Shown here: piece by piece, positions 1 through 9,252 of the stretch
Numbering within the stretch: the stretch's first letter is position 1
Layout: every line of letters starts with the position of its first letter
Source: Limnobaculum xujianqingii
GTDB lineage: Bacteria > Pseudomonadota > Gammaproteobacteria > Enterobacterales > Enterobacteriaceae
DNA length: 64,000 bases
NCBI RefSeq assembly: GCF_013394855.1
Contig: NZ_JABMLK010000001.1
Coordinates: 2,437,501-2,501,500 of the forward strand
Direction of reading: 5' to 3'
Notes under the pieces: generated by a model
Told to the model about the DNA's origin: nothing
Databases searched by the model: none
The model's input: the letters and a program-made list of their open reading frames with translations, nothing else
Position numbers and translations under genes: made by a program

Positions 1-162
1 AATAAACTGTTCAGGCAATTCGGCAAAACCAAAACGCGCTTTGATAACTTCACTCGAAATACAGCAGTGAACCTGAAATCCATTAGCCAATGCCGTGCAG
101 ACAACAGCATTACGAATCGGATCCCATTCTTCATTATCGGTGAAAATGATTGCCTGATTCAC
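1..162 (-). CDS. yrdB: DUF1488 family protein YrdB, N-terminal part (runs off window)
   Basis: Small protein of unknown function. The 54 visible codons read from a GTG ([14 protein letters not shown], then [18 protein letters not shown] text), which matches the start of the YrdB/DUF1488 family (about 85 residues in E. coli). The GTG overlaps the TGA stop of aroE in a GTGA junction, so translation is probably coupled, and yrdB follows aroE in E. coli too. The C-terminus lies beyond base 1. Family assignment rests on remembered similarity plus synteny; no function is implied. Confidence 0.8.
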   Translation of the reverse strand, partial: MNQAIIFTDNEEWDPIRNAVVCTALANGFQVHCCISSEVIKARFGFAELPEQFI

Positions 163-977
163 TTAGCCAGCTCTTTGCGCAATTCATTCAGCACTGGTTC
201 AACTTCTGGCATTACATCATGCCAAAGATAAAAAGCATGAGCTGCTTGCCCCACCAGCATCCCTAAACCGTCAGCATGTTTCCCCACCCCATGTTCTACA
301 GCCCATTTCAGAAACGGAGTTAATGCGGCCTGATAAAACATGTCATAACATGCTGTATCTGAAGATATTAATGATGATGGAATGGAAGGAGTATCTCCAC
401 TAATCCCTGTCGAAGTCGCATTAATGATCAGATCAAACTGCTCTTCTGCTAATGCATGGGATTCTTTACTGCTAATGCTGCCAAACGATGAAAATAATGT
501 GGCTAGCATTTCTGCCTTTGCATATGTTCGGTTAGTAACTACTAACTTACAGCCGTGTGACAGTAACGGTAAAATAACGCCTCTCGCTGCCCCACCAGCA
601 CCTATCAATAAAACTCGCGATCCGGGTATAACCATGCCCAAACGCTGCAAATCGCTCAGTAATCCAATACCATCGGTGTTATCACCTAACAGACGTCCAT
701 CATCCAGACGTTTTATGGTATTGACTGCACCAGCAGAAGCCGCACGTTTAGTAAGCTCATCGCATATTGCATAAGCTCGCTCTTTAAAAGGCAAAGTAAT
801 ATTGGCGCCTTTGGCTCCATCAGCAAAAAATGTCCTGATTTCATTTTCAAATTCATCAAGAGAGCCTAACTGCGTAGCATAGTGCAAATCGATCCGGCAA
901 CCTTCGGCAAAAAGATGGTGAATACGCGGTGATTTACTATGAGCGATTGGATTACCAAAAACAGCGAATTGTTGCAT
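159..977 (-). CDS. aroE: Shikimate dehydrogenase (NADP+)
   Basis: Catalyses the NADPH-dependent reduction of 3-dehydroshikimate to shikimate, the fourth step of the cytosolic chorismate pathway. The 272 residues match the family length. Visible are the substrate-binding SKS near residues 14-16, catalytic Lys65 in [11 protein letters not shown], Asp102 in GDNTDGIG, and the nucleotide-binding glycine loop GAGGA at 126-130 followed by an NRT motif typical of NADP preference. It lies 17 bp downstream of tsaC on the same strand and overlaps yrdB by 4 bp, so it belongs to a yrdD-tsaC-aroE-yrdB operon. Confidence 0.97.
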   Translation of the reverse strand: MQQFAVFGNPIAHSKSPRIHHLFAEGCRIDLHYATQLGSLDEFENEIRTFFADGAKGANITLPFKERAYAICDELTKRAASAGAVNTIKRLDDGRLLGDNTDGIGLLSDLQRLGMVIPGSRVLLIGAGGAARGVILPLLSHGCKLVVTNRTYAKAEMLATLFSSFGSISSKESHALAEEQFDLIINATSTGISGDTPSIPSSLISSDTACYDMFYQAALTPFLKWAVEHGVGKHADGLGMLVGQAAHAFYLWHDVMPEVEPVLNELRKELAK

Positions 978-994
978 AAAACCCCTGAGAATTA

Positions 995-1552
995 TTATCC
1001 CTGTCTGTATAATTTTCCGGTTAATACGTCCCGGATTTCTGAAGGTTTTTGACGACCACCCACCAGACCTTTCAATACTGGAAAGCTATCACCAAACTGC
1101 TGCTGAACACATTGTTCTGTTTTGCAGGGCTCTAATCCACTTAAATTGGCACTGGTTGAAACCAGAGGCTTACCAAACGCCTGACAAAGTTTCTGTACCA
1201 GTAAGTGATCGCTAACCCTGACGGCCAGTGAGTTAAACCGCCCGGTTAACCACTTTGGCGTGGAAGGTCGTGCCGGTATGACCCAGGTTACAGGCCCCGG
1301 CCAGCTAGAAAACATCGCTATTTTTTGTTCTGCAGTTAACTGTGCATCATTGATATAAGGCTGTAATTGCTCATAATTTGCAGCAATCAATATTAACCCT
1401 TTCTCCCATGAGCGCTGTTTTAATTGCAGAAGATGTTCCACTGCTGATCGATCGTCTGGATCACAACCCAAACCAAATACTGCTTCTGTTGGATAAGCAA
1501 CAACTTGCTGTTGCTGAAGTTGCTCTACTATAAATTCTAAATTATCAGTCAT
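995..1552 (-). CDS. tsaC: Threonylcarbamoyl-AMP synthase
   Basis: Makes threonylcarbamoyl-AMP from threonine, bicarbonate and ATP for t6A37 modification of ANN-decoding tRNAs (YrdC/RimN family). The preferred ATG at 1552 gives 185 residues starting [12 protein letters not shown], close to the E. coli length. An upstream in-frame start would add 14 basic residues unlike the family. Visible family motifs are [15 protein letters not shown] near the N-terminus and [11 protein letters not shown] in the nucleotide-binding core. The start overlaps the end of yrdD by 8 bp, which suggests coupled translation. Confidence 0.95.
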   Translation of the reverse strand: MTDNLEFIVEQLQQQQVVAYPTEAVFGLGCDPDDRSAVEHLLQLKQRSWEKGLILIAANYEQLQPYINDAQLTAEQKIAMFSSWPGPVTWVIPARPSTPKWLTGRFNSLAVRVSDHLLVQKLCQAFGKPLVSTSANLSGLEPCKTEQCVQQQFGDSFPVLKGLVGGRQKPSEIRDVLTGKLYRQG

Positions 1553-2096
1553 CTTTCTCTGTCGAAACTTCTTTGCCGCACACTTTACTTGCACAAAACA
1601 GGCGATTACCTTTGGAGGTGCGTTTTTCCATCAAAAGAGGATAGCTGCATATTGGGCAGATTCCAGCTACAGGAGTATGATTAAGTGCAAATTGACACTC
1701 AGGATAGCGATCGCAGGCGTGAAAAACCTTGCCATAACGAGACTTTCGCTGGAGTAACTTCCCTTGCTTACACTGTGGACAAGCGATCTGTGTTTCATCA
1801 GGCTTATCAATCACCGCAATATATTCACAGTCAGGATAACTACTGCACCCAATAAACATACCGTAGCGTCCCTGGCGTAATACCAGAGTTTCACCGCATT
1901 GAGGGCAATTCTGTCCATCCAACACTTTAACCACATGACCATCGCTTTGCGATGTCAACGAGTGAATATAGGTACATTCAGGATAACGAGAACATCCTTG
2001 AAATGGCCCCTGCTTTCCCGTGCGAATAACTAATGGTGCGCCACACTCGGGACAGAGCTCTTCGCTTTTTCCTGTAAACAATGCTGTTTTACTCAT
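1545..2096 (-). CDS. yrdD: Topoisomerase-type C4 zinc-finger protein YrdD
   Basis: The 183-residue protein consists almost entirely of four zinc-ribbon modules resembling the C-terminal DNA-binding repeats of topoisomerase I. Each has a CPxC...C(x)nC pattern: [35 protein letters not shown], and a fourth ending CASKVC. No topoisomerase catalytic domain is present. Binding of single-stranded nucleic acid is the family expectation, but the biological role is not established. It is the first gene of the tsaC-aroE group. In E. coli smg lies between it and dprA; here the gap is only 77 bp. Confidence 0.9.
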   Translation of the reverse strand: MSKTALFTGKSEELCPECGAPLVIRTGKQGPFQGCSRYPECTYIHSLTSQSDGHVVKVLDGQNCPQCGETLVLRQGRYGMFIGCSSYPDCEYIAVIDKPDETQIACPQCKQGKLLQRKSRYGKVFHACDRYPECQFALNHTPVAGICPICSYPLLMEKRTSKGNRLFCASKVCGKEVSTEKDD

Positions 2097-2173
2097 AGCC
2101 TCACTGCTAATCGTTTAAAGCCGATTGATAACTACAGTCTACCTGATTAAAACCATTTTTAGATCCCCCTTGT

Positions 2174-3274
2174 TTATCTGGCTCTGATATATCCTCCCTG
2201 AACCACCTGCACCGCACCAGACAATTCCAACTCAAGCAGTTGAATCATCACCTCAGTAACTGATAAAGACATTTTCTCCGCTATAACATCAACGGAAATG
2301 GGCTGAGAACTAACATGTTCATACAATGGTGAATCCACCAGCGGACAATCCGGACTAAACAACAAAGGAACTGGTTCAGCCGACAGTTCAGATGATAGCG
2401 GCGTTATCCAACATAATGAACTGTTAAGGTTTTCTATAATATCTTCTGGTTGAGCTACCAAAAGTGCGCCTTGCTGAATCAGACTATGAGTTCCTTCACT
2501 ATTACGGCTATCTAATGGGCCTGGAATTGCAAATACTTCCCGACCTTGCTCCAGTGCATATTTTGCCGTAATCAGTGAACCGCTGCGTAAACCAGCTTCA
2601 ATGACCAGAACCCCCAAACAGAGGCCGCTGATAATTCGATTTCGTCGTGGAAAATACTCAGCCCTTGGTGCTTCAAAAGGTAAAAACTCAGAAACTAACG
2701 AACCCTGATTTTCCAATATCTTTTGAGCCAGTCCCAAATGACTTCTGGGGTGAAGTTTGGCAAGTCCGCTTCCCAAAACAGCTATTGTAATTCCCCCCAC
2801 AGCCAAAGCTCCCTGATGACTGATACCATCAATACCTACAGCTAAGCCACTGGTTATTACTAATCCCGTAGTTGCCAGCTGTTGTGAGAAATAGCTAGCC
2901 CAAATTTGGCCATAGTGACTGTAATGACGACTACCTACTATTGCCAATTGAGGCTTGGTTAAATTAACTTTTTCTCCACGAACGAATAAAGCCAGCGGAG
3001 CCGAAGAGATATTTCGTAAAAGGTCCGGATATTCCGGGTCAATATAGGTGACTAAATGGCAATCCTCCCCTTCCAACCATCTGAGGTTTTTTATCAGCTG
3101 ATGTGGTTCTACCTGTAAAAATGCATCCACTTGGTCACGGCTGAACCCCAGCACAGGTAAAAGCTGTTCACTAAAAACGATCTGCGATGGTTCTACATTT
3201 CTTAGCCGACGGATATAAGGAAGCTTTTGCCCTGATATCATCAGCAATCTTAGCCACCACTCGTCCCTTTCCAT
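2174..3274 (-). CDS. dprA: DNA-processing protein DprA (Smf)
   Basis: Loads RecA on incoming single-stranded DNA during natural transformation; in non-competent enterics its role is unclear. The chosen ATG at 3274 gives 366 residues (MERDEWWLRLL). It has a CAGGTAA ribosome-binding site 7 nt upstream; a longer reading to 3331 lacks this. A SAM-like N-terminal segment is followed by a Rossmann-like DprA domain with GSRHYSHYG and SGLAVGIDGISHQGAL, then EYFPRRNRIISGL and SLITAKYALEQGREVFAIPG. The C-terminal winged-helix-like segment ends VQGGYIRAR. It is transcribed divergently from def. Confidence 0.95.
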   Translation of the reverse strand: MERDEWWLRLLMISGQKLPYIRRLRNVEPSQIVFSEQLLPVLGFSRDQVDAFLQVEPHQLIKNLRWLEGEDCHLVTYIDPEYPDLLRNISSAPLALFVRGEKVNLTKPQLAIVGSRHYSHYGQIWASYFSQQLATTGLVITSGLAVGIDGISHQGALAVGGITIAVLGSGLAKLHPRSHLGLAQKILENQGSLVSEFLPFEAPRAEYFPRRNRIISGLCLGVLVIEAGLRSGSLITAKYALEQGREVFAIPGPLDSRNSEGTHSLIQQGALLVAQPEDIIENLNSSLCWITPLSSELSAEPVPLLFSPDCPLVDSPLYEHVSSQPISVDVIAEKMSLSVTEVMIQLLELELSGAVQVVQGGYIRAR

Positions 3275-3566
3275 TAAATTACCTGCATCATGCCGTAGCC
3301 TGTTTAGCAGATTAAAATGAAAAATCATCAAAAACGAACACCAGAATTGCTTATTTTGAGAGTGTTCTCATTGATGTAATAACAACATCGCCCATATGAC
3401 TTAATTCTTCGCTAAAGCTCGCATTTATGAAGATTGAATATTCGACAAACCCGCTACCACTAGGTTATCTATCACTTCAATAGTTGACTGATACTGTCAA
3501 TCATCGCCGGAAAGGTCTAGAATATAAGCATGATATTTTACCCATTAATTGGTGATTTAAAGAGAT
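3275..3566. promoter_or_regulatory. Divergent dprA/def intergenic region
   Basis: This 292-bp AT-rich spacer separates dprA (minus) from def (plus) and should hold the promoters of both directions. A plausible def -10 region lies in the TATAAGCATGATATTTTA stretch just upstream of AAAGAGAT, the def ribosome-binding site. I see no conserved operator or RNA gene. Confidence 0.4.
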
Positions 3567-4079
3567 ATGGCAGTATTACCTGTATTACATTTTCCCGATG
3601 AAAGACTACGCATCAAAGCCAAACCGGTTGCGGAAGTTACGCCAGAAATACAGCAGATCGTCGATGATATGCTGGAAACGATGTATGCCGAAGAAGGTAT
3701 TGGCCTTGCAGCTACGCAAGTTAATATCCATCAGCGTATTATCGTGATTGATGTTTCGGAAAATCGCGATGAACATTTCGTTATTATTAATCCGGAAGTA
3801 CTGGAAAAATCTGGTGACACAGGTATTGAAGAAGGTTGTCTTTCCGTACCTGAATCCAGAGGCTTTGTGCCTCGTGCAGAACAGATCAAGATTCGCGCTT
3901 TAGATCGCGATGGAAAACCGTTCGAATTAGAAGCTGATGACCTGTTGGCAATCTGTATTCAGCATGAGATGGATCATCTGGAAGGCAAACTGTTCGTTGA
4001 CTATCTTTCTCCGCTTAAACGCCAGAGAATCCGCCAGAAATTAGAAAAAATTGCCAGACAGGAAGCTCGTTCACAGTAA
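3567..4079 (+). CDS. def: Peptide deformylase
   Basis: Removes the N-formyl group from nascent proteins; an essential Fe2+ enzyme acting at the ribosome exit. All three family motifs are present in the 170 residues: GIGLAATQV (45-53), EGCLS (89-93, metal ligand Cys91) and QHEMDHLEG (132-140, metal ligands His133 and His137, catalytic Glu134). The ATG follows an AAAGAG ribosome-binding site. It is the first gene of def-fmt-rsmB-trkA; Fmt adds the formyl group that Def removes. Confidence 0.98.
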   Translation: MAVLPVLHFPDERLRIKAKPVAEVTPEIQQIVDDMLETMYAEEGIGLAATQVNIHQRIIVIDVSENRDEHFVIINPEVLEKSGDTGIEEGCLSVPESRGFVPRAEQIKIRALDRDGKPFELEADDLLAICIQHEMDHLEGKLFVDYLSPLKRQRIRQKLEKIARQEARSQ

Positions 4080-4121
4080 CAGCGTGGCAACTTAATCCAT
4101 CAGATAGGGTAGGAAATTGTA

Positions 4122-5069
4122 GTGTCTCAACCTTTGCGAATTATTTTTGCCGGTACCCCTGATTTTGCAGCGCGTCATCTGGACGCACTGCTTTCATCCC
4201 ATCACCAAATCGTAGGTGTATTCACTCAACCCGATCGCCCTGCTGGCAGAGGCAACAAGCTGACGCCAAGCCCTGTTAAACAATTGGCTGAACAACATAA
4301 CATCCCTGTATTTCAGCCCAAATCATTGCGGCCAGAAGAGAACCAACAGTTAGTTGCTCAACTTAATGCAGATGTTATGGTGGTCGTTGCCTATGGTCTG
4401 ATTCTGCCTCTGGCTGTATTAAACATGCCCAGATTAGGCTGTATCAATGCGCATGGTTCGCTATTGCCTCGCTGGCGTGGTGCTGCACCTATTCAGCGCT
4501 CACTATGGGCTGGGGACAGTGAAACAGGTATCACCATTATGCAAATGGATGAAGGGCTTGATACTGGCGATATGCTATACAAGCTTACCTGCCCTATTTT
4601 ACCTGAAGATACCAGCGCCACTCTGTATGACAAACTGGCTAAACTGGGTCCTGAAGGCTTACTTAACACACTAACGGGACTAGCCGAAGGTTCTATCAAG
4701 GCAGAAAAACAAGATAATGCCTTGGCTAACTATGCCGATAAGCTGAGCAAAGAAGAGGCTAAACTCGACTGGTCACTCTCAGCGGCCCAGTTAGAGCGCT
4801 GTATTCGTGCCTTTAACCCCTGGCCTGTCAGCTATTTCATCATTGACGATCAACCGATAAAAGTCTGGGCTGCTGATGTTATTGAAGATAATACTCAGGC
4901 AGAACCTGGTACCATCGTTGAAGCCAGTAAGTCAGGTATTCAGGTTGCTACTGCTCAAGGTATTTTGAATATCACTCAACTTCAACCTGCCGGTAAAAAA
5001 GCGATGTCCGCTCAGGATTTGCTAAATTCTCGCCGGGAATGGTTTGTCTCAGGTCATCGATTAGCCTGA
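4122..5069 (+). CDS. fmt: Methionyl-tRNA formyltransferase
   Basis: Transfers the formyl group from 10-formyl-THF to Met-tRNA(fMet) for translation initiation. The 315 residues start at a GTG preceded by GGGTAGGAAA. The catalytic core shows [17 protein letters not shown] (Asn/His of the formyltransferase triad and the SLLPRWRG signature) and, further on, LDTGDML with the catalytic Asp. The C-terminal part (from about residue 210) is the OB-fold tRNA-binding domain. It lies 42 bp after def. Confidence 0.98.
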   Translation: MSQPLRIIFAGTPDFAARHLDALLSSHHQIVGVFTQPDRPAGRGNKLTPSPVKQLAEQHNIPVFQPKSLRPEENQQLVAQLNADVMVVVAYGLILPLAVLNMPRLGCINAHGSLLPRWRGAAPIQRSLWAGDSETGITIMQMDEGLDTGDMLYKLTCPILPEDTSATLYDKLAKLGPEGLLNTLTGLAEGSIKAEKQDNALANYADKLSKEEAKLDWSLSAAQLERCIRAFNPWPVSYFIIDDQPIKVWAADVIEDNTQAEPGTIVEASKSGIQVATAQGILNITQLQPAGKKAMSAQDLLNSRREWFVSGHRLA

Positions 5070-5136
5070 TTTCAGGTGCTGGTCATCCTGACCAGCACAG
5101 TTATGAATAGCCTAATAATGGCTCGGTCCACTTTCT

Positions 5137-6426
5137 ATGAATAACAAATATAATCTTCGGGCTATTGCTGCCAGCGCTATCAGCCAGGTTCTGGATAAGG
5201 GACAATCCCTCAGTACGGTACTTCCTGAATACCAAAAAAACATTTCTGATAAAGATAAATCACTACTGCAAGAACTTTGTTTCGGCACGCTGCGCGTTCT
5301 ACCTGAGCTAGAGTGGTATGTACAGCAGCTAATGGCAAAGGTCATGACTGGTAAACAAAGACCATTACACTATCTGTTAATGGTTGGCCTCTACCAACTG
5401 TTATATACCCGAATTCCTGCTCATGCTGCTGTCGCAGAAACAGTAAATGGCGCGGTTGTATTAAAACGGCCACAAATGAAAGGCCTAATCAATGGCGTAA
5501 TGCGTCAATTTCAACGCCAGCAACAGATTATGTCCGAACAATTTCAATCCCAAAATGGCCGCTTCTTGCATCCCGGATGGCTGTTACAACGAATACAACT
5601 TGCCTATCCACAACAGTGGCAAGCCATTATCGATGCCAATAATCAAAAACCTCCAATGTGGCTACGAGTAAATCGCCAGCATCACTCATGCGAGCAATAT
5701 CTGCAATTATTGCAGCAAGCAGGTATCGAGGCTTTTCCTCATCCTGATTATTCTGACGCTTTACGTTTAGCTGCTCCTTGTTCCGTTACGCTTTTACCTG
5801 GTTTTGAACAAGGTTGGGTTACCGTTCAGGATGCATCAGCCCAAGGCTGTGTATCTGTTCTCGAACCACAAAATGGCGAAATTATTCTGGATCTGTGTGC
5901 GGCCCCAGGTGGAAAAACCACTCATATACTGGAAGCAGCTCCAGAAGCTAAAGTTATTGCTGTGGATGTTGATGAAGGACGCCTGAAGCGCGTTACTGAA
6001 AATCTGGTCCGTTTAAATCAGCAAGCAACTGTCATTGCCGGGGATGGTCGAGAACCACTGACCTGGAGCAATGGTCAAATATACGATCGCATCTTATTAG
6101 ATGCCCCATGCTCAGCTACTGGTGTGATTCGCCGCCATCCGGATATCAAGTGGTTGCGCCGTAACAGTGATATTGATGAGTTGGTATCACTACAGAAAGA
6201 GATCATTAATGCTATCTGGCCACAATTAAAGTCAGGCGGCACCATGATTTATGCAACCTGTTCTATTCTTCCTGAAGAGAATAAATTGCAGATTGATGAT
6301 TTTATTCAAAATCATAGTGATGCTAAATTGGTGAGTATTGGTGATTCACCATCACCCTATCGACAAAATTTACCTTCACCTGATGGTGGTGACGGATTTT
6401 TTTATGCCAAACTGATAAAGGCATAA
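5137..6426 (+). CDS. rsmB: 16S rRNA (cytosine-967-C5)-methyltransferase
   Basis: Methylates C967 of 16S rRNA using S-adenosylmethionine. The 429 residues consist of an N-terminal NusB-like RNA-binding domain (about 1-140) and a C-terminal Rossmann methyltransferase domain. The latter shows the SAM-binding motif [16 protein letters not shown] and both catalytic cysteines of the RCMT family: [18 protein letters not shown] and [13 protein letters not shown]. It is the third gene of the def operon, 67 bp after fmt and 45 bp before trkA. Confidence 0.98.
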   Translation: MNNKYNLRAIAASAISQVLDKGQSLSTVLPEYQKNISDKDKSLLQELCFGTLRVLPELEWYVQQLMAKVMTGKQRPLHYLLMVGLYQLLYTRIPAHAAVAETVNGAVVLKRPQMKGLINGVMRQFQRQQQIMSEQFQSQNGRFLHPGWLLQRIQLAYPQQWQAIIDANNQKPPMWLRVNRQHHSCEQYLQLLQQAGIEAFPHPDYSDALRLAAPCSVTLLPGFEQGWVTVQDASAQGCVSVLEPQNGEIILDLCAAPGGKTTHILEAAPEAKVIAVDVDEGRLKRVTENLVRLNQQATVIAGDGREPLTWSNGQIYDRILLDAPCSATGVIRRHPDIKWLRRNSDIDELVSLQKEIINAIWPQLKSGGTMIYATCSILPEENKLQIDDFIQNHSDAKLVSIGDSPSPYRQNLPSPDGGDGFFYAKLIKA

Positions 6427-6471
6427 GCTGGGTCAGTAACAAAATATCTTCGGCGCTAAAAAGAGAAAAAA

Positions 6472-7848
6472 ATGAAAATTATCATTCTCGGTGCAGGTCA
6501 GGTTGGTGGAACACTGGCAGAAAATCTGGTTGGTGAAAATAACGATATTACTCTGGTTGATAATAATATTGTTCGCTTACGCCAATTGCAGGATAAGTTT
6601 GACCTGCGCGTAGTACAAGGGCATGCCTGTCATCCCCGGGTATTACGTGAGGCCGGTGCTGACGATGCAGATATGTTGGTAGCCGTTACTAACTCTGACG
6701 AAATCAATATGGTGGCCTGTCAGATTGCTTATTCTTTATTTAATACCCCAAACCGTATTGCCCGTATTCGTTCACCAGAATATATCCGTGAAGAAGACAA
6801 GCTGTTTGAACCTGAAGTTATTCCTGTCGATCACATAATCTCTCCTGAACAGTTAGTTACTGATTACGTATACAAGTTAGTTGAATACCCAGGGGCTTTA
6901 CAGGTAGTGAATTTTGCCGAAGGTAAGGTCAGTATTGCTGGCGTTAATGCCTATTATGGCGGCCCGTTAGTAGGTAATGCATTATCTTCTCTGCGTGAAC
7001 ATATGCCCCATATTGAAACTCGCGTGGCTGCAATATTCCGTCAGGACCGTCCAATTCGCCCACAGGCTTCCACGATTATTGAAGCAGGTGATGAAGTATT
7101 CTTCGTTGTCGCCTCTGAAAATATTCGCGCGGTAATGAGTGAATTACAGCGTCTGGAAAAGCCTTACAAGCGATTAATGATTGTTGGAGGCGGTAACGTA
7201 GGAGCCGGTCTCGCCAAGCGTTTAGAGAAAGACTACAGCGTCAAGCTTATTGAACGGGATGCAGAGCGCGCGGCTGAATTAGCAGAGATCCTACAAGATA
7301 CGGTGGTGTTTTGTGGCGATGCGTCAGATCAGGAGCTCCTTTCAGAAGAACATATTGAACAAATAGATCTGTTTATCGCCCTAACCAATGATGACGAAGC
7401 CAATATCATGTCGGCAATGTTAGCCAAACGATTAGGTGCCAAAAAAGTCATTGTACTGATTCAGCGACATGCTTATATCGATCTGGTTCAGGGTAGCGTT
7501 ATTGATATTGCCGTTTCTCCTCAGCAGGCCACTATTTCAGCACTGTTAGGTCATGTCAGAAAAGCAGATATCGTCAGCGTTTCTACACTACGCCGTGGAG
7601 TGGCTGAAGCCATAGAAGCTATTGCCCATGGTGATGACACTACGTCCAAAGTTGTTGGCCGTCAGCTTGAAAATATTAAGCTACCACCGGGCACCACCAT
7701 CGGGGCGCTTGTTCGTGGGAACGATGTAATTATCGCCGACAGAACGACAGTCATTGAGCAAGGTGACCATGTCATCATGTTCCTGGCAGATAAAAAATAT
7801 ATTTCTGATGTTGAACGGCTATTCCAACCAAGTCCATTCTTCCTCTGA
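6472..7848 (+). CDS. trkA: Trk system potassium uptake protein TrkA
   Basis: Cytosolic NAD(H)-binding gating subunit of the TrkH/TrkG K+ transporter. The 458-residue protein has two tandem RCK units. Each begins with a Rossmann motif ([13 protein letters not shown] near residue 6, [14 protein letters not shown] near residue 239) and ends in a TrkA_C subdomain. Length and layout match the enterobacterial family. It follows rsmB by 45 bp, and the likely operon terminator lies immediately downstream. Confidence 0.98.
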   Translation: MKIIILGAGQVGGTLAENLVGENNDITLVDNNIVRLRQLQDKFDLRVVQGHACHPRVLREAGADDADMLVAVTNSDEINMVACQIAYSLFNTPNRIARIRSPEYIREEDKLFEPEVIPVDHIISPEQLVTDYVYKLVEYPGALQVVNFAEGKVSIAGVNAYYGGPLVGNALSSLREHMPHIETRVAAIFRQDRPIRPQASTIIEAGDEVFFVVASENIRAVMSELQRLEKPYKRLMIVGGGNVGAGLAKRLEKDYSVKLIERDAERAAELAEILQDTVVFCGDASDQELLSEEHIEQIDLFIALTNDDEANIMSAMLAKRLGAKKVIVLIQRHAYIDLVQGSVIDIAVSPQQATISALLGHVRKADIVSVSTLRRGVAEAIEAIAHGDDTTSKVVGRQLENIKLPPGTTIGALVRGNDVIIADRTTVIEQGDHVIMFLADKKYISDVERLFQPSPFFL

Positions 7849-7856
7849 TAACTCAG

Positions 7857-7898
7857 GGCTTATTCACTGAACACAGTAGTAATAAGCCTATATTTTTC
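7857..7898 (+). terminator. Probable rho-independent terminator after trkA
   Basis: GGCTTATT (7857-7864) pairs perfectly with AATAAGCC (7881-7888). TATATTTTTCC follows, giving an 8-bp stem and a T-rich tail directly after the trkA stop codon. The 16-nt loop is long, so efficiency is uncertain. Confidence 0.6.
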
Positions 7899-7968
7899 CT
7901 CATTTATCTGGAAAAATACCGATCGATTGTTATGCTTATAACACACGTTGAATTAAAGGTAATTGAAT

Positions 7969-8370
7969 ATGAGTCTGCTTAAAGAATTTCGCGAATTTGC
8001 AATGCGCGGTAATGTTGTTGACCTGGCTGTCGGTGTCATTATTGGTGCAGCATTCGGTAAAATCGTATCATCACTGGTATCTGATATCATCATGCCGCCA
8101 CTGGGATTATTGATTGGCGGAATAGATTTTAAGCAATTTGAATGGGTGCTGCGTGCCGCACAAGGAGACACTCCTGCTGTTGTGATGCATTACGGCGTTT
8201 TCATTCAGAATATTTTTGATTTTATTATTGTTGCTTTTGCTATCTTTATGGCTATTAAGCTGATGAATAAAGTGCGTCGTGAACAACCGCCAGCGACTCC
8301 ACCGGCCCCAACAACAGAAGAAAAGCTGTTAACCGATATCCGCGATATCTTAAAACAACAGCAAAAGTAA
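7969..8370 (+). CDS. mscL: Large-conductance mechanosensitive channel MscL
   Basis: Homopentameric inner-membrane safety valve that opens under extreme membrane tension during hypo-osmotic shock. From ATG 7969 (AAAGG ribosome-binding site 9 nt upstream) it has 133 residues. Visible are the N-terminal amphipathic helix ([13 protein letters not shown]), pore-lining TM1 ([20 protein letters not shown]), a periplasmic loop, TM2 ([18 protein letters not shown]) and the cytoplasmic C-terminal helix bundle with a Pro-rich linker. A TTG two codons upstream is a less likely start. It converges on arfA with only 13 bp between. Confidence 0.97.
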   Translation: MSLLKEFREFAMRGNVVDLAVGVIIGAAFGKIVSSLVSDIIMPPLGLLIGGIDFKQFEWVLRAAQGDTPAVVMHYGVFIQNIFDFIIVAFAIFMAIKLMNKVRREQPPATPPAPTTEEKLLTDIRDILKQQQK

Positions 8371-8383
8371 TATAGACTGAAAA

Positions 8384-8590
8384 TTAACAGAAGGCTGGAG
8401 ATAAAAAGACGCTCTGCATCACCTTATCTCCAGCCTCCCGCACTATTTTTCCTGCATGTTTTGGTTTGCGCTGATAGCTGCCTTTTCCTTTCACATTCTT
8501 TTCTATGCGCTGCCGAAACAACGGATCGTGTAATAACGCCTGCAACGCATTATCCTGAATAGTTCCTTTTTGGTGCTGATATTTCGCCAT
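8384..8590 (-). CDS. arfA: Alternative ribosome-rescue factor ArfA
   Basis: Recruits RF2 to release ribosomes stalled on non-stop mRNAs when tmRNA is unavailable. The 68 residues begin [20 protein letters not shown], followed by [19 protein letters not shown], both highly characteristic of the family. The C-terminal codons (from about residue 52) are written inside a perfect hairpin (8393-8435). In E. coli the equivalent hairpin is cut by RNase III or ends transcription, so the arfA mRNA itself lacks a stop codon and its product is destroyed by tmRNA tagging. It lies between mscL and zntR as in E. coli. Confidence 0.93.
   Translation of the reverse strand: MAKYQHQKGTIQDNALQALLHDPLFRQRIEKNVKGKGSYQRKPKHAGKIVREAGDKVMQSVFLSPAFC
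8393..8435 (-). promoter_or_regulatory. Hairpin inside the arfA reading frame (non-stop mRNA generator)
   Basis: GGCTGGAGATAA (8393-8404) and TTATCTCCAGCC (8424-8435) form a perfect 12-bp stem with a 19-nt loop, entirely upstream of the arfA stop codon in the direction of translation. This matches the known E. coli arrangement, where cleavage or termination at the hairpin makes ArfA expression depend on tmRNA failure. The stem is seen directly; the function is by homology. It may also act as a terminator for mscL on the plus strand. Confidence 0.8.
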
Positions 8591-8655
8591 AACGACCTCT
8601 CAAATTTATATTGGCTATAAAACGCGCGCATCATAGTACAAAAATGATTTATTGC

Positions 8656-9096
8656 CTATCTGGTTCTTAGATCTATATGTGGCAACTTGTTAGTTGCACC
8701 ATACTCTAATGCTTCAAGAATAGAACAATAAGCACTACTGTGAGCGCTACCACAACAGGCATCACTTAATCTTTGCAGTGATACTCGCATATGTTCCAAC
8801 TCTTTCAGTTTCTTTTCCACTTCATCTAATCTGGCTTGAACAATAGACTTAGATTCCTGACAAGTATGTTGTTCAGGTTCAACTCTGATAGATAGCAATT
8901 CGGCAATAGATTCCAGCGTAAAGCCCAATTGTTTAGCATAACGAATAAACTTAAGCCGCTGTAAATCCTGTTCAGTATAAAGACGGTAACCACCTTCAGA
9001 GCGGATATCGTGTGACATCATACCCTGCTTCTCATAATAACGAATGGTGTCTGGCGTAACACTGGCTAATTTAGCCAACTGCCCAATACGATACAT
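8656..9096 (-). CDS. zntR: Zn(II)-responsive MerR-family regulator ZntR
   Basis: MerR-type activator that untwists the promoter of the zinc exporter gene zntA when Zn2+ is bound. From ATG 9096 (strong AGGGGGAGAG ribosome-binding site) it has 146 residues. The winged helix (MYRIGQLAKLASVTPDTIRY) is followed by a dimerisation helix and the Zn-binding loop with Cys in HTCQE, DACCGSAHSSAYCSILEALE. The double Cys and the HSSxYC motif separate ZntR from CueR. zntA is not in the window. Confidence 0.93.
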   Translation of the reverse strand: MYRIGQLAKLASVTPDTIRYYEKQGMMSHDIRSEGGYRLYTEQDLQRLKFIRYAKQLGFTLESIAELLSIRVEPEQHTCQESKSIVQARLDEVEKKLKELEHMRVSLQRLSDACCGSAHSSAYCSILEALEYGATNKLPHIDLRTR

Positions 9097-9252
9097 TGTG
9101 CTCTCCCCCTTCTTATCGTCAATTTCTATCCCACATGTTAAAATGAAAGGATATATATAGAATACCACTAACCCACTTCCGGCGTTTTGAAAAAGAGTTC
9201 TCTTTATAAAGTAGCCTTGTAAGTGACAAATAATTCAAATATGAGGTATCAC

